From Agrobacterium vitis (lineage in GTDB: Bacteria > Pseudomonadota > Alphaproteobacteria > Rhizobiales > Rhizobiaceae), in the NCBI RefSeq assembly GCF_037039395.1, contig NZ_CP146242.1, positions 1,426,001-1,490,000 on the forward strand: DNA of 64,000 nucleotides, in the 5' to 3' direction. The translations under genes and the position numbers were made by a program. The notes beneath the pieces were generated by a model. That model searched no databases and was not told the origin of the DNA. It saw nothing but the letters and a program-made list of their open reading frames with translations. This document shows, piece after piece, positions 54,691-63,024 of this stretch. Every line of letters begins with the position of its first letter. The stretch's first letter is position 1.

Positions 54691-56613
54691 ATGGGCTATA
54701 CGATACCGAGCAATGATATTGAACGTATACAGCTGCTCGAAAGTTATGCGCTAATCGACACCCCGCCGGAGCGCGAATTCGATCACATCGTGCAGATGAC
54801 GTCGAGAATTTTCGACGTCCCTATCGTGCTTATTTCGCTTGTGCATCGAGACCGGCAGTTCTTCAAAGCCAGGGTCGGCTTGGACGCCTGTGAGACCGGC
54901 CGTGACGTATCGTTTTGTACCTTCGCCATCATGGGAACAGAGGTGTTCGTTGTGCCTGATGCCCATGATGATCCGCGGTTTAGAGCGAATGCGCTCGTCA
55001 CCGGTCATCCTAACATCCGTTTTTACGCTGGAGCACCTTTGATAACCCCGTCCGGGCACGGGCTTGGGAGCCTCTGTCTGATCGACACGAAACCGAGGCA
55101 TGACTTTTCCGCTCGTGACCGGCTTGTCCTTCAGGATCTGGCGGCAATGGTATTGGAGCGGATCGAGCTGCGGCGTCTCGAGCTCTCCGATCGGGAAAGT
55201 CGAAGCCGATTTCGTAACATCGCTTCGACATCGCCAGACGGAATAGTGTGCGCAAACGCAAGCAATCAGATTACCTCATGGAACAGCGCCGCCGAGGCCA
55301 TGTTCGGCTACACGGCCGACGAGGCAATTGGAAAATCTCTTGATATCATCGTGCCAGAGACCATGCGCGCGCGCCATGGTTCGGGCCTTGCACGCGTTGC
55401 CGCGGGTGGTTCGACACGTATCATCGGAACGTCGCTCAAACTCACCGCATGCCGGCGGGACGGTTGCGAATTTCCAATCGAACTGTCCTTGTCGCAGTGG
55501 ACCGAAACCGGTGAAAGATACTTCGGCGCGATTATCCGCGACATCACTCAACGAGCCGAAGCGGAAAAGCAGCTCAAACAGGCAGCCGAATTCGATCATC
55601 TGACCGGCCTTGCCAATCGTCCAAACCTTCATCGCCAAATGCAGCAGGTATGCAATGGCGGATCTGGGGCGACCGTGGTGCTGATCGATCTCGATGGGTT
55701 TAAGGACGTTAATGATACGCTTGGACATTTGGCTGGTGACTTCGTGCTACAGGTCGTCGCCGAACGGCTCCGGCGTCTCGTTCCAGACGATCAGATAGTC
55801 GCGCGTTTGGGCGGCGACGAGTTCGTCGTGTTCCTGACTGGAACCGCGGACCCGTTGGAAGCAACTGACCTCAGTCTATCGCTGATCGCCTTGATTGAAG
55901 AGCCGATTGAGTTCGAGGACCGGCCGATTCACATTGGTGCGAGCATCGGCATTGCCGTGACGGCAGGAGGCGATCGCTTCCAAGCGGAGGAATTGCTGGG
56001 CAACGCCGATTTGGCGCTTTACCAGGCAAAAGCCGACGGAAGGCACCTTGTCAGGGTGTTTACCCCCGAACTTCGGCAAACCGCCTCGAAGAAGGGCGCA
56101 ATCAGTTCCTCGATACGCCAGGCATGGGAACGCCAGGAGTTCGAGCTCTACTATCAGCCACAGGTTAATCTTATAGATGGCAGCCTTTCGGGTGCCGAAG
56201 CTCTCATCCGCTGGAACCATCCAGACCTCGGTGTTGTATCCCCGGCGGCCTTTTTGCCCGTGCTAGAGACGGGCCTCCTCGCGGTCCCTATTGGCGAATG
56301 GATTTTGCGCACAGCCTGCAGGCAGGCTGCCGAATGGCGTGCCGCTGGCCTTGCAAACTTCCGCATCGGAGTGAACCTGTTCGCTGCTCAGTTTCGTACG
56401 CGCGATTTCGCGCAAATGATTGAGGCGATGCTGTCTGAGTTCGGCCTTCCAGCGAGCGCTCTCGAACTTGAAATCACCGAGAACATTATCCTCCAGAACG
56501 AGCAGCGGATCATGCAGCCGCTCGGGCATCTTCGCGCGCTCGGCGTTGGAATTGCATTCGATGACTTCGGCACAGGGTTTGCCTCCCTGAGCCTGCTAGC
56601 TGGCCGGTTCTAA
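54691..56613 (+). CDS. GAF-PAS-GGDEF protein with truncated EAL domain (left member of convergent pair)
   Basis: 640 residues; GGGGCG precedes ATG 54691. GAF (about 20-165), PAS (about 170-290), GGDEF with intact RLGGDEF (about 300-460), then EAL: GAEALIRW, GVNLFAAQF, ELEITENI, FDDFGTGFASLSLL, at which point homology stops and the frame ends AGRF. The later catalytic Lys (KIDR) and Glu (EGVE) are gone, so phosphodiesterase activity should be lost while cyclase activity may remain. The break falls at about 56596-56600 against the opposite gene. Confidence 0.9.
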   Translation: MGYTIPSNDIERIQLLESYALIDTPPEREFDHIVQMTSRIFDVPIVLISLVHRDRQFFKARVGLDACETGRDVSFCTFAIMGTEVFVVPDAHDDPRFRANALVTGHPNIRFYAGAPLITPSGHGLGSLCLIDTKPRHDFSARDRLVLQDLAAMVLERIELRRLELSDRESRSRFRNIASTSPDGIVCANASNQITSWNSAAEAMFGYTADEAIGKSLDIIVPETMRARHGSGLARVAAGGSTRIIGTSLKLTACRRDGCEFPIELSLSQWTETGERYFGAIIRDITQRAEAEKQLKQAAEFDHLTGLANRPNLHRQMQQVCNGGSGATVVLIDLDGFKDVNDTLGHLAGDFVLQVVAERLRRLVPDDQIVARLGGDEFVVFLTGTADPLEATDLSLSLIALIEEPIEFEDRPIHIGASIGIAVTAGGDRFQAEELLGNADLALYQAKADGRHLVRVFTPELRQTASKKGAISSSIRQAWERQEFELYYQPQVNLIDGSLSGAEALIRWNHPDLGVVSPAAFLPVLETGLLAVPIGEWILRTACRQAAEWRAAGLANFRIGVNLFAAQFRTRDFAQMIEAMLSEFGLPASALELEITENIILQNEQRIMQPLGHLRALGVGIAFDDFGTGFASLSLLAGRF

Positions 56614-58315
56614 ACTGCGCCTCAAACAGGTTGACGCCAATGCGGAAGTTCGGGATTGACCGCTGCCAGCCTGCCGCCTGCACGCAAGCCGTTCGCAGGA
56701 TCCATTCGCCAATCTCGGGCGCCGACGCCTTCTGGCTAAGCACGTCGATGAACGAGACGGGGCTCAGAAGCCCGCGTGTCGGGTGGTTCCAGCGGATCAG
56801 CGCCTCGGCGCCACTGATCGCGCCAGTCTCAGTGTGAAGCTGCGGCTGGTAATATAGCTCGAACTCACCGTGTTCGAAGGCCTGGCGCAGTTCCAGCTCG
56901 AATGCCCGACGGGCGATGGCCACTTGCCGGAACGCTGGCTCGAACATCTCCGATCGTCCCCTGCCCGCGGCCTTTGCCTTGTAGAGCGCAAGATCTGCAG
57001 ACCCAAGCAGTTCGTCATCCCGCTGGCTGTGATCCGGGGTAAGGGCGATACCGACGCTGACGCCGATCTCGATCCTCTGACCGGCAAACTCGTACGGCGC
57101 GCCGATTGCCTCTATCAGCCGGTCAGCCGTGTCCCTCGCCGTCTGCGGGTGATTGCCGGGCAGCAGAGCGACGAACTCATCGCCGCCAAGCCGAGCCACC
57201 ATGATCGCATCTGGACACCCGGCTTTGAGCCGCGCGCCAGCCTCACGCAGGACGGCATCGCCCGCATTGTGACCGAGCGTGTCGTTGACCTCCTTGAAGC
57301 GGTCGAGATCGAGCAGCAGCAGCGATGCTGGTGTGCCAGCGGCCAGTGTCTTTCTCAGGCGGTCGCGCCATGCTGCGCGGTTGGGCAGATCGGTGAGCGG
57401 ATCGAGGCAGGCCAGCCGGAACAGCCGTTCCTCGTTTTGCTTTCGCTCGGTAATGTCCCGGACAATGATGCCGACGCTGTTGGTGTTGCCCTCCCGCCAG
57501 GTCGACAGCGACAGCTCGGACGGAAACTCGCTGCCATCCTTGCGCAGACCCGACAGTTCGATCACCCCGTCCTCTAACGCGAGGTGCTCACCGTTGCGCA
57601 ACCGTTGCAGCTCGCTTTGATAAATGGGCTGCAGGCTGACAGGCACGATGATCTGGACATTGCGGTTCGCCGCCTCTTGCGCGGAGTAGCCGAAAAGCTT
57701 TTCCGCGGCCCGGTTCCAGAAGGTGATCTCCTCTCGGTCGTTGTAGCAGATGATCGCGTCAGGCGAGGTCGAGGCGATGTTCTCGAAGCGGGTCTGGCTG
57801 ACGTCCCGCGCAATCTCAAGCCGCCGCATCTCCATTCGATCCATCACCAACGCGGCAATGTCGGACAGGTTCTTTCGATCCTCGGCAGAGAACGTCTGGT
57901 GCGGTTGCGAGTCGATCAGGCAGACCGTGCCGATCTTTTCCCCCGTCGGCGTGGCCAGTGGCTTGCCGGCATAAAAACGGATGAAGGGCGTGCCAAGCAC
58001 CAACGGGTTTTTGGCAAACCGCTTATCCTTCAATGCGTCCGGAATAAGCAGGATGTCGTCCTGCATGATCGCATGGGCGCAGAAGGAAATCTCCCGGCTG
58101 GTCTCACAGGGGTCGAAACCGATCCGCGACTTGAAGAATTGCCGGTCGCTGCCGATCAAGGAGATCAGTACTGTCGGGACCTTGAACAGCCGCGCCGCGA
58201 GCTCCGCCAGCCGATCGAATTCTTCCTCCGGCGGCGTGTCCATCAAATGGAAATCCGCCAGCGCCGAAATCCGGGCGTCTTCATTCGCTGGAAGCGGGAA
58301 CGGGCTAATCGTCAT
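56510..58315 (-). CDS. GAF-PAS-GGDEF protein with truncated EAL domain (right member of convergent pair)
   Basis: 601 residues from ATG 58315 (GTG 58321 possible). Paralogous throughout to the 54691 protein (GAF: FHLMDTPPEEEFDRL...; PAS; GGDEF with RLGGDEFVALL). EAL homology runs GAEALIRWNHP to FRIGVNLFEAQFRTG and then breaks; the last 35 residues (about) are antisense translation of the opposite gene. EVTE, DDFGTGF, KIDR and EGVE are all absent. Overlaps the opposite gene by 104 nt. Probably a diguanylate cyclase only. Confidence 0.9.
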   Translation of the reverse strand: MTISPFPLPANEDARISALADFHLMDTPPEEEFDRLAELAARLFKVPTVLISLIGSDRQFFKSRIGFDPCETSREISFCAHAIMQDDILLIPDALKDKRFAKNPLVLGTPFIRFYAGKPLATPTGEKIGTVCLIDSQPHQTFSAEDRKNLSDIAALVMDRMEMRRLEIARDVSQTRFENIASTSPDAIICYNDREEITFWNRAAEKLFGYSAQEAANRNVQIIVPVSLQPIYQSELQRLRNGEHLALEDGVIELSGLRKDGSEFPSELSLSTWREGNTNSVGIIVRDITERKQNEERLFRLACLDPLTDLPNRAAWRDRLRKTLAAGTPASLLLLDLDRFKEVNDTLGHNAGDAVLREAGARLKAGCPDAIMVARLGGDEFVALLPGNHPQTARDTADRLIEAIGAPYEFAGQRIEIGVSVGIALTPDHSQRDDELLGSADLALYKAKAAGRGRSEMFEPAFRQVAIARRAFELELRQAFEHGEFELYYQPQLHTETGAISGAEALIRWNHPTRGLLSPVSFIDVLSQKASAPEIGEWILRTACVQAAGWQRSIPNFRIGVNLFEAQFRTGQLAGSGRQTLCRSHRMQFQRRAREDARAAA

Positions 58316-58753
58316 GGCCACACAGTATCAGAAAAAACTTAACTAAGGTTTTCCAACAGACTCAGGGGTTCACGGTCGGCCAGTTTCGCACTGGCAACCG
58401 ACACTTCTTTGACAATTGTCAGATTTATGCGGTTCCTTAACTTTCTGAAACTAGGACCGGAACGGGGAAAATTATTGGGTCATGGGAGGTCCTTTCTGAT
58501 GACGCGCCGAACGAGGATTCGACGATGGCCGCAAGGCGTTCTTCGGTATATTTTTCATGTCCGAAGATTTGGCTGTCAGGCTGCTGAGATTTAGGCGGAA
58601 GTTTCCGAATTCAGGTCGGAAAACGCAATCACGAGGCTCCAACCGACGCGGCGAACGAACCGACACCTTTCGGCCGAGTAAAGTCGTGTGACGCATTGGA
58701 CATTCAACTTCTGATTCCTGGCGCGATAATCCTCTCCGCAGCATAACCCTTTT

Positions 58754-58791
58754 GGAGCCCGTACCCCCGGCTGGAAACAGCCGCGGGCTCC
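58754..58791. other. Nested perfect hairpin in a gene-poor stretch
   Basis: Outer stem GGAGCCCG/CGGGCTCC (58754-58761, 58784-58791), inner stem CGGCTG-GAAA-CAGCCG (58768-58783), with a one-sided TACCCC bulge. GNRA-type tetraloop. No T-run. Could be part of a structured RNA. The surrounding spacer 58316-59021 has no supported gene. Confidence 0.5.
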
Positions 58792-58962
58792 ATTTCGACC
58801 TCCGTGCGGACGTATAAGGGCGCCCGCCAATCACCCTCCATCATGGGCGATTCGATGAGGGAATCAACTGCTGCAATGCCTCGCAAAGCCCGCGCGGCAG
58901 GCCAGCCGGATAACACCGCATGAAGTTGAATCCCGCACCAAGACCGATCCTCGGTGGAAGCG

Positions 58963-58986
58963 CGTATGACACAAGCGTGTCATACG
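58963..58986. promoter_or_regulatory. 10-bp perfect inverted repeat upstream of the 80-residue gene
   Basis: CGTATGACAC (58963-58972), AAGC, GTGTCATACG (58977-58986). 36 bp before ATG 59022: operator or leader hairpin. Confidence 0.45.
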
Positions 58987-59021
58987 GATGCAATAGCGAG
59001 TTTCCGAACAGGTTGGACCGA

Positions 59022-59264
59022 ATGACCCGCACTTCGGAATCGGACATTGAAGAGATCGCCCGGACCATTTCCAGTCTCGCCGGCCCCGGCATGCGGCCGA
59101 AGCAACTGGTCGAGGCTGTCCGGAAAAAGCATCCCGACGCAACGAAAAAAGAGATTTCTCGCGGAGCGTTCTATGCGGTGATCCTTGCCGCCGAGAAAGA
59201 GCCCGCTCGCGCTGAAGGGCTGCACGAATTGGCAAGTGTCACCCGCAACGAATTCGACGACTAA
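59022..59264 (+). CDS. Small conserved-looking hypothetical protein
   Basis: 80 residues from ATG 59022; the 34-residue upstream extension is poor. Predominantly helical: SDIEEIARTISSLAGPGMRPKQLVEAVRKKHPDATKKEISRGAFYAVILAAE, which has the look of a small winged/HTH-like or regulatory domain. No family recognised. Confidence 0.6.
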   Translation: MTRTSESDIEEIARTISSLAGPGMRPKQLVEAVRKKHPDATKKEISRGAFYAVILAAEKEPARAEGLHELASVTRNEFDD

Positions 59265-59297
59265 AAGTCACCCATCTCGCGAAACAGTCAACCCGCT

Positions 59298-59322
59298 GGA
59301 ACTTCGGAGCTTTCCGGAAGTT
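59298..59322 (+). promoter_or_regulatory. EcfG-type promoter
   Basis: GGAAC-N16-AGTT, 29 bp before the gene at 59352. Confidence 0.5.
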
Positions 59323-59351
59323 GATCTGCGCCAGCAAAGGGAGCAGCGCAA

Positions 59352-59681
59352 ATGGCCGAAGGTTCTAAGTCCCCAGCAGTCCAAGCGCTGGAAATCGAAC
59401 AGGCAAAACAACGCGAGCAAGAGGGCAAGGGCGATCTCGACAAAGCCCTTGAAGATACCTTCCCTGCATCCGATCCGGTTTCCCAGACCTTCACGGCGAT
59501 CTCGTCTGGCCGAACCGATCCAGCCGAAGCGCATCGCGTCAGAAACAGTACAGACGAAAACGGCTCCGTTCAGACGTCCTCGGGCTATCCGGACACCATC
59601 CGCAGCTGGATTCGCGAGCGGCCATTGACCGCGGTGGCCTTGACCGCGGCGGTCGCATGGATCATCGGCGCTTCGCGATAA
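59352..59681 (+). CDS. Small stress protein with C-terminal membrane anchor
   Basis: 109 residues (AAGGGAGC upstream). Charged N-terminus (QALEIEQAKQREQEGKGDLDKALEDTFPASDPVS), a segment seen in many rhizobial stress proteins, and a C-terminal TM preceded by RSWIRERPLTAVALTAAVAWIIGA, as in DUF883-like tail anchors. Function unknown; EcfG-type promoter upstream, NRAMP gene 34 bp downstream. Confidence 0.75.
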   Translation: MAEGSKSPAVQALEIEQAKQREQEGKGDLDKALEDTFPASDPVSQTFTAISSGRTDPAEAHRVRNSTDENGSVQTSSGYPDTIRSWIRERPLTAVALTAAVAWIIGASR

Positions 59682-59715
59682 GCGCCGAGATCGATCTCGG
59701 TCAAGCCGGAAAACC

Positions 59716-60977
59716 ATGACAAGCCCTGTCGAACCGCTCACTCCCGCCCTTCCTTCACAGCAACATTCTTCTTCACGCCTCAAGTCCGGCTCCGTGCTGC
59801 GGAAGCTCGGCCCGGGCCTGATCACCGGCGCGGCGGACGACGACCCGAGCGGCATCGTCACCTATTCCCAGGCGGGCGCGCAGTTCGGCTTCAACATGCT
59901 GTGGACGATGCTACTGACCTATCCGCTGATGTCGGCCATCCAGCTTGTCAGCGCAAGGATCGGCCGGGTGACCGGCTGTGGTCTCGGCGTCAACATGGGC
60001 GCCATCTGCCAAAGCCGCTGGTTACCGGCCTGATGCTAATGGTGTTCGCCGCCAACACCACCAATATCGGCGCCAATCTTGCGGCGATGGGCGCTTCTGT
60101 CGAACTCGCCACCGGCGTTCCAAGCTTGCCTATCACCATCTTCTTCGCTGTCTTGTCGCTGACGATGCAGATGTTCATCCCCTATCAACGCTACGCCAAC
60201 ATCCTCAAATGGCTGACCCTGGTGCTACTCGCCTATGTGGCGGTCCTGTTCACCGTGAAAATCGACTGGTTGGCTGCGCTCAAAGGTTTCGTCTGGCCGA
60301 CGTTTCCGCTGAACGGCGACAGTTTTACAATGATTGTCGCCATTCTTGGCACGACGATCAGTCTTTACCTGTTCTTCTGGCAATCGAGCCAGGAGGTCGA
60401 GGAGATCGATCGGAACGACGAGGCCGAACCGCTCAAGGATGCTCCGAAGCAGGCGCCCCGGGAGCTGAGCCGGATGCGGCTCGACACATTCGCTGGCATG
60501 GCCGTGTCCAATCTGGTGGCCATCGCTATCCTGATGTGTGCGGCAGCCACACTGCATGCCAGCGGCAAGACGGAGATCGGGTCGGCGGCAGACGTCGCCG
60601 AGGCGTTGAAGCCGATTGCCGGCAACTTCGCCTTCGTGCTGTTCAGCATCGGCATCGTCGGCACTGGCCTTCTCTCCATTCCGGTGCTTGCGGGCTCTGC
60701 GGCTTACGCCTTCGGCGAAAGCCAGGACTGGAAGTGCGGCCTGGAACATAAACCTTGGGAAGCGGTCGGCTTTTACAGCGTCATCGCCGCGGCGACGATC
60801 TTCGGGCTGGGGCTAGAGTTCGCGCCGATCGATCCGATCAAGGCATTGTTCTGGAGCGCGGTGATCAACGGCTTCGTGGCCGTACCGATCATGATCGCCA
60901 TGATGATGGTGGTCTTCGGATGGGCAGCGACCACCGTGATGGGCGTTGCCGCTATCGCGATGCTGGTGTCTAAGTAA
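59716..60977 (+). pseudogene. NRAMP-family divalent metal transporter, disrupted by a -1 frameshift
   Basis: The first part (59716 onward) encodes GSVLRKLGPGLITGAADDDPSGIVTYSQAGAQFG and ...GLGVNMG, then reads into a stop at 60033. The other frame supplies RHLPKPLVTGLMLM and the rest (VFAANTTNIGANLAAMG, FAFVLFSIGIVGTGLLSIPVLAGS) to 60977. One missing C in GGGCGCC near 60000 explains the shift: with it NMGRHLPKPLV is continuous. DDDPSG and the TM6 region are the metal-binding parts of the family. Pseudogene or sequencing error; otherwise about 420 residues and intact. Confidence 0.85.
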
Positions 60978-61036
60978 ACCGCGCGCCTGCTGAGAAGAGC
61001 CGGAGGAGGTCCACCCGCGGGTCCGGCACACGCTAA

Positions 61037-61429
61037 TCAGTGAAACGCGATGAACCGCTGCGGCGCAATACCGGCTCGACCGGCATGATGATCGGTCGCG
61101 TATTGAATAGTTTCAACCAGTTCCAGGTCGAACATCGGCTTGGCAATCACGCCTAAGGTCCCCTCGACCCCATCGCCGAGCTGTTCGGGGTTGCCGGTCA
61201 TGAAGATGACCGTGACGCCTTGATCTGCAAGCCGCCTGCCGATCTCCGGCCCAGTGGCCCCATCGACCAGATTGACATCAACAAATGCGACTTCGGCCCG
61301 TTCGGCAAGATCGTAAGCCTCTTTTGCCGTCGTCGCTGTTCCAATCGCCTCATGCCCGAGCGACGTCACTGCCTCTTCGACCGCGCTGGATAACAGCCAT
61401 TGGTCTTCGACAATCAGGATATTCATCAT
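61037..61429 (-). CDS. Receiver-only response regulator
   Basis: 130 residues from ATG 61429 (AAGGTAGGA upstream). MNILIVEDQWLLSS acidic pocket, phospho-Asp in FVDVNLVDG, FMTGN, and Lys in IAKPM. The FMTG segment resembles the single-domain regulators tied to the alphaproteobacterial general stress response. No output domain. Divergent from the DUF2382 genes. Confidence 0.88.
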   Translation of the reverse strand: MMNILIVEDQWLLSSAVEEAVTSLGHEAIGTATTAKEAYDLAERAEVAFVDVNLVDGATGPEIGRRLADQGVTVIFMTGNPEQLGDGVEGTLGVIAKPMFDLELVETIQYATDHHAGRAGIAPQRFIAFH

Positions 61430-61561
61430 GCGTATCCTACCTTCCTGCGTGCGCTGCAAAAGCTCCCTGAGACAAGTTTGTTCCGCAGAAATCCACCTTT
61501 CGCGCAGCCGCCGCGCAAAACGCACGCCTGCGTTCTACGATGCGTGCGTTTACCATTATGC

Positions 61562-61586
61562 GGAACAACGCTGGACTCCGCTCGTT
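61562..61586 (+). promoter_or_regulatory. EcfG-type promoter
   Basis: GGAAC-N16-CGTT, exact match, 31 bp before the gene at 61617. Confidence 0.6.
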
Positions 61587-61616
61587 CTTTGGCAGTCGCA
61601 AAGATCTGGAATGCCG

Positions 61617-61985
61617 ATGACCGAACCGTCCGAACAACTCTCGCTCGTTGAGGAGCAGCTGGTCGTCGACAAGCGTCCGGTCAGCGACGGCCGGGTGCGG
61701 GTCAGCACACGGACGGAATTCGTCACCGAAGCCGCCGAGGCTCGTCTCGACAGCGAAAATGTCGAGGTCATCCGGGTTGCGATCGGTCGTGAGGTGTCCG
61801 AGGCGCCTCAGGTCCGGACCGAAGGTGACGTCACCATCGTGCCGGTCATGGAGGAGGTTCTTATCATCGAGAAGCGCCTGATGCTGGTCGAGGAAATTCA
61901 TATCCGCCGCGTCGCGACAAGCGAAGAAGTTTCCATTCCCGTCGAGCTGCGCAAACAACGCGCCACGATCGAGCGCGAAGACTGA
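61617..61985 (+). CDS. DUF2382 (YsnF-type) stress protein
   Basis: 122 residues from ATG 61617 (ATG 61611 also possible). Two beta-rich DUF2382 segments: EQLSLVEEQLVVDKRPVSDGRVRVSTRTEF and VMEEVLIIEKRLMLVEEIHIRRVATSEEVSIPVELRKQRATIER. Shares this module with the next gene. Function unknown. Confidence 0.85.
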   Translation: MTEPSEQLSLVEEQLVVDKRPVSDGRVRVSTRTEFVTEAAEARLDSENVEVIRVAIGREVSEAPQVRTEGDVTIVPVMEEVLIIEKRLMLVEEIHIRRVATSEEVSIPVELRKQRATIERED

Positions 61986-62023
61986 TCAACCCAATCCATT
62001 GAACTTAAAGAAGGGGAGAGATC

Positions 62024-62879
62024 ATGACTTACAACGAAACCACATCTTCCTACGGCGCCTCGTCGTCGAACACGATCACGGCGTTCTTCGAAAACCGTAG
62101 CGATGCCGAGGCTGCCATCGAGCGGCTGGTCGAGGCCGGTATCCCGCGCGACGGCATTCGCCTCGTCGCCGGCAAGGAGTTCGAGCGTTTCAACCGACGC
62201 GTTCTCCGAGAGCAAGGGCTTTTGGGAGAAGCTGGAAGACTTCTTCTTCCCGGATGAAGACCGGGCAGTTTATTCCGAAGGCCTGCGCCGTGGCGGTTAT
62301 CTGGTGACGGTCACCGGTGTCAGCGCCGCGACCTACGACAAGGCTCTCGATATCCTCGATGACGAAGGCAGCATCGACCTCGAGGAGCGGGCCGAAAGCT
62401 GGCGTTCGGAAGGTTGGGATCAGAAGAACGTCTACGGCGCTTCCGGTGCTGTTGCCAGCGGTACAACCGCGACAACTGCATCGACAGTCGCTGACGGCCG
62501 GGAAGAAGTGATTCCGGTGGTCGAGGAAGAGCTTCGCGTCGGCAAGCGCGATCTCAATCATGGCCGGGTGCGGGTCCGTTCCTACGTTGTCGAAAATCCG
62601 GTGAGCGAACAGGTGTCGTTGCGTAACGAAAACGTCAGCATCGAGCGCCGAACCGTCGATCGTCCATTGACGGGGACGGAAAGTGCGTTCGTCGATCGTA
62701 CGATCGAGGCTGAAGAACATCACGAAGAAGCGGTCGTCTCCAAGGATGCGCGCGTCGTCGAAGAAATCTCGCTGCGCAAGACCGCAGATCAGCGCGAGGA
62801 GACCATCCGCGATACCGTCCGCCGCACCGAGGTGGAAGTCGAGGACGACCGCTCGACGGGTGCAATCCGCAAGGAATAG
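62024..62879 (+). pseudogene. YsnF/general stress protein (heat-induced domain + DUF2382), +1 frameshift
   Basis: The first frame gives NTITAFFENRSDAEAAIERLVEAGIPRDGIRLVAGKE and then diverges to a stop at 62257. The second frame supplies SSVSTDAFSESKGFWEKLEDFFFPDEDRAVYSEGLRRGGYLVTV and the DUF2382 part (EEVIPVVEEELRVGKRDLNHGRVRVRSYV) to 62879. One extra base near 62180 (GAGTTCGAG) explains it. AAGAAGGGGAG precedes ATG 62024. Restored length about 285 residues. Real decay or a sequencing error. Confidence 0.8.
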
Positions 62880-62913
62880 TCTCGATTGCCTCGCTCTCAC
62901 CTAAGCATCGAAG

Positions 62914-62945
62914 GGCCGGTGGAATAACCACCGGCCTTTTTGCTT
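62914..62945 (+). terminator. Intrinsic terminator
   Basis: GGCCGGTGG (62914-62922), AATAA loop, CCACCGGCC (62928-62936), then TTTTTTGC. Confidence 0.85.
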
Positions 62946-62957
62946 TTGGGTTCGAGA

Positions 62958-62982
62958 GGAACCCTCGCCTGATTGCGGCGTT
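62958..62982 (+). promoter_or_regulatory. EcfG-type promoter
   Basis: GGAAC-N16-CGTT, exact match, 43 bp before the gene at 63025. Confidence 0.6.
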
Positions 62983-63024
62983 ATCGTGGCACTCACGAAC
63001 CCGTGAACCCATGAGGATACGTCC

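Noticed and set aside
59716..60977. Programmed ribosomal frameshift in the NRAMP gene
   Set aside because: No slippery heptamer at the junction and no precedent in the family; a missing base explains it better.
61465..61490. EcfG-like site before the receiver gene at 61429 (minus strand)
   Set aside because: GGAAC is present but the -10 at the correct spacing reads CTT instead of GTT; not counted.
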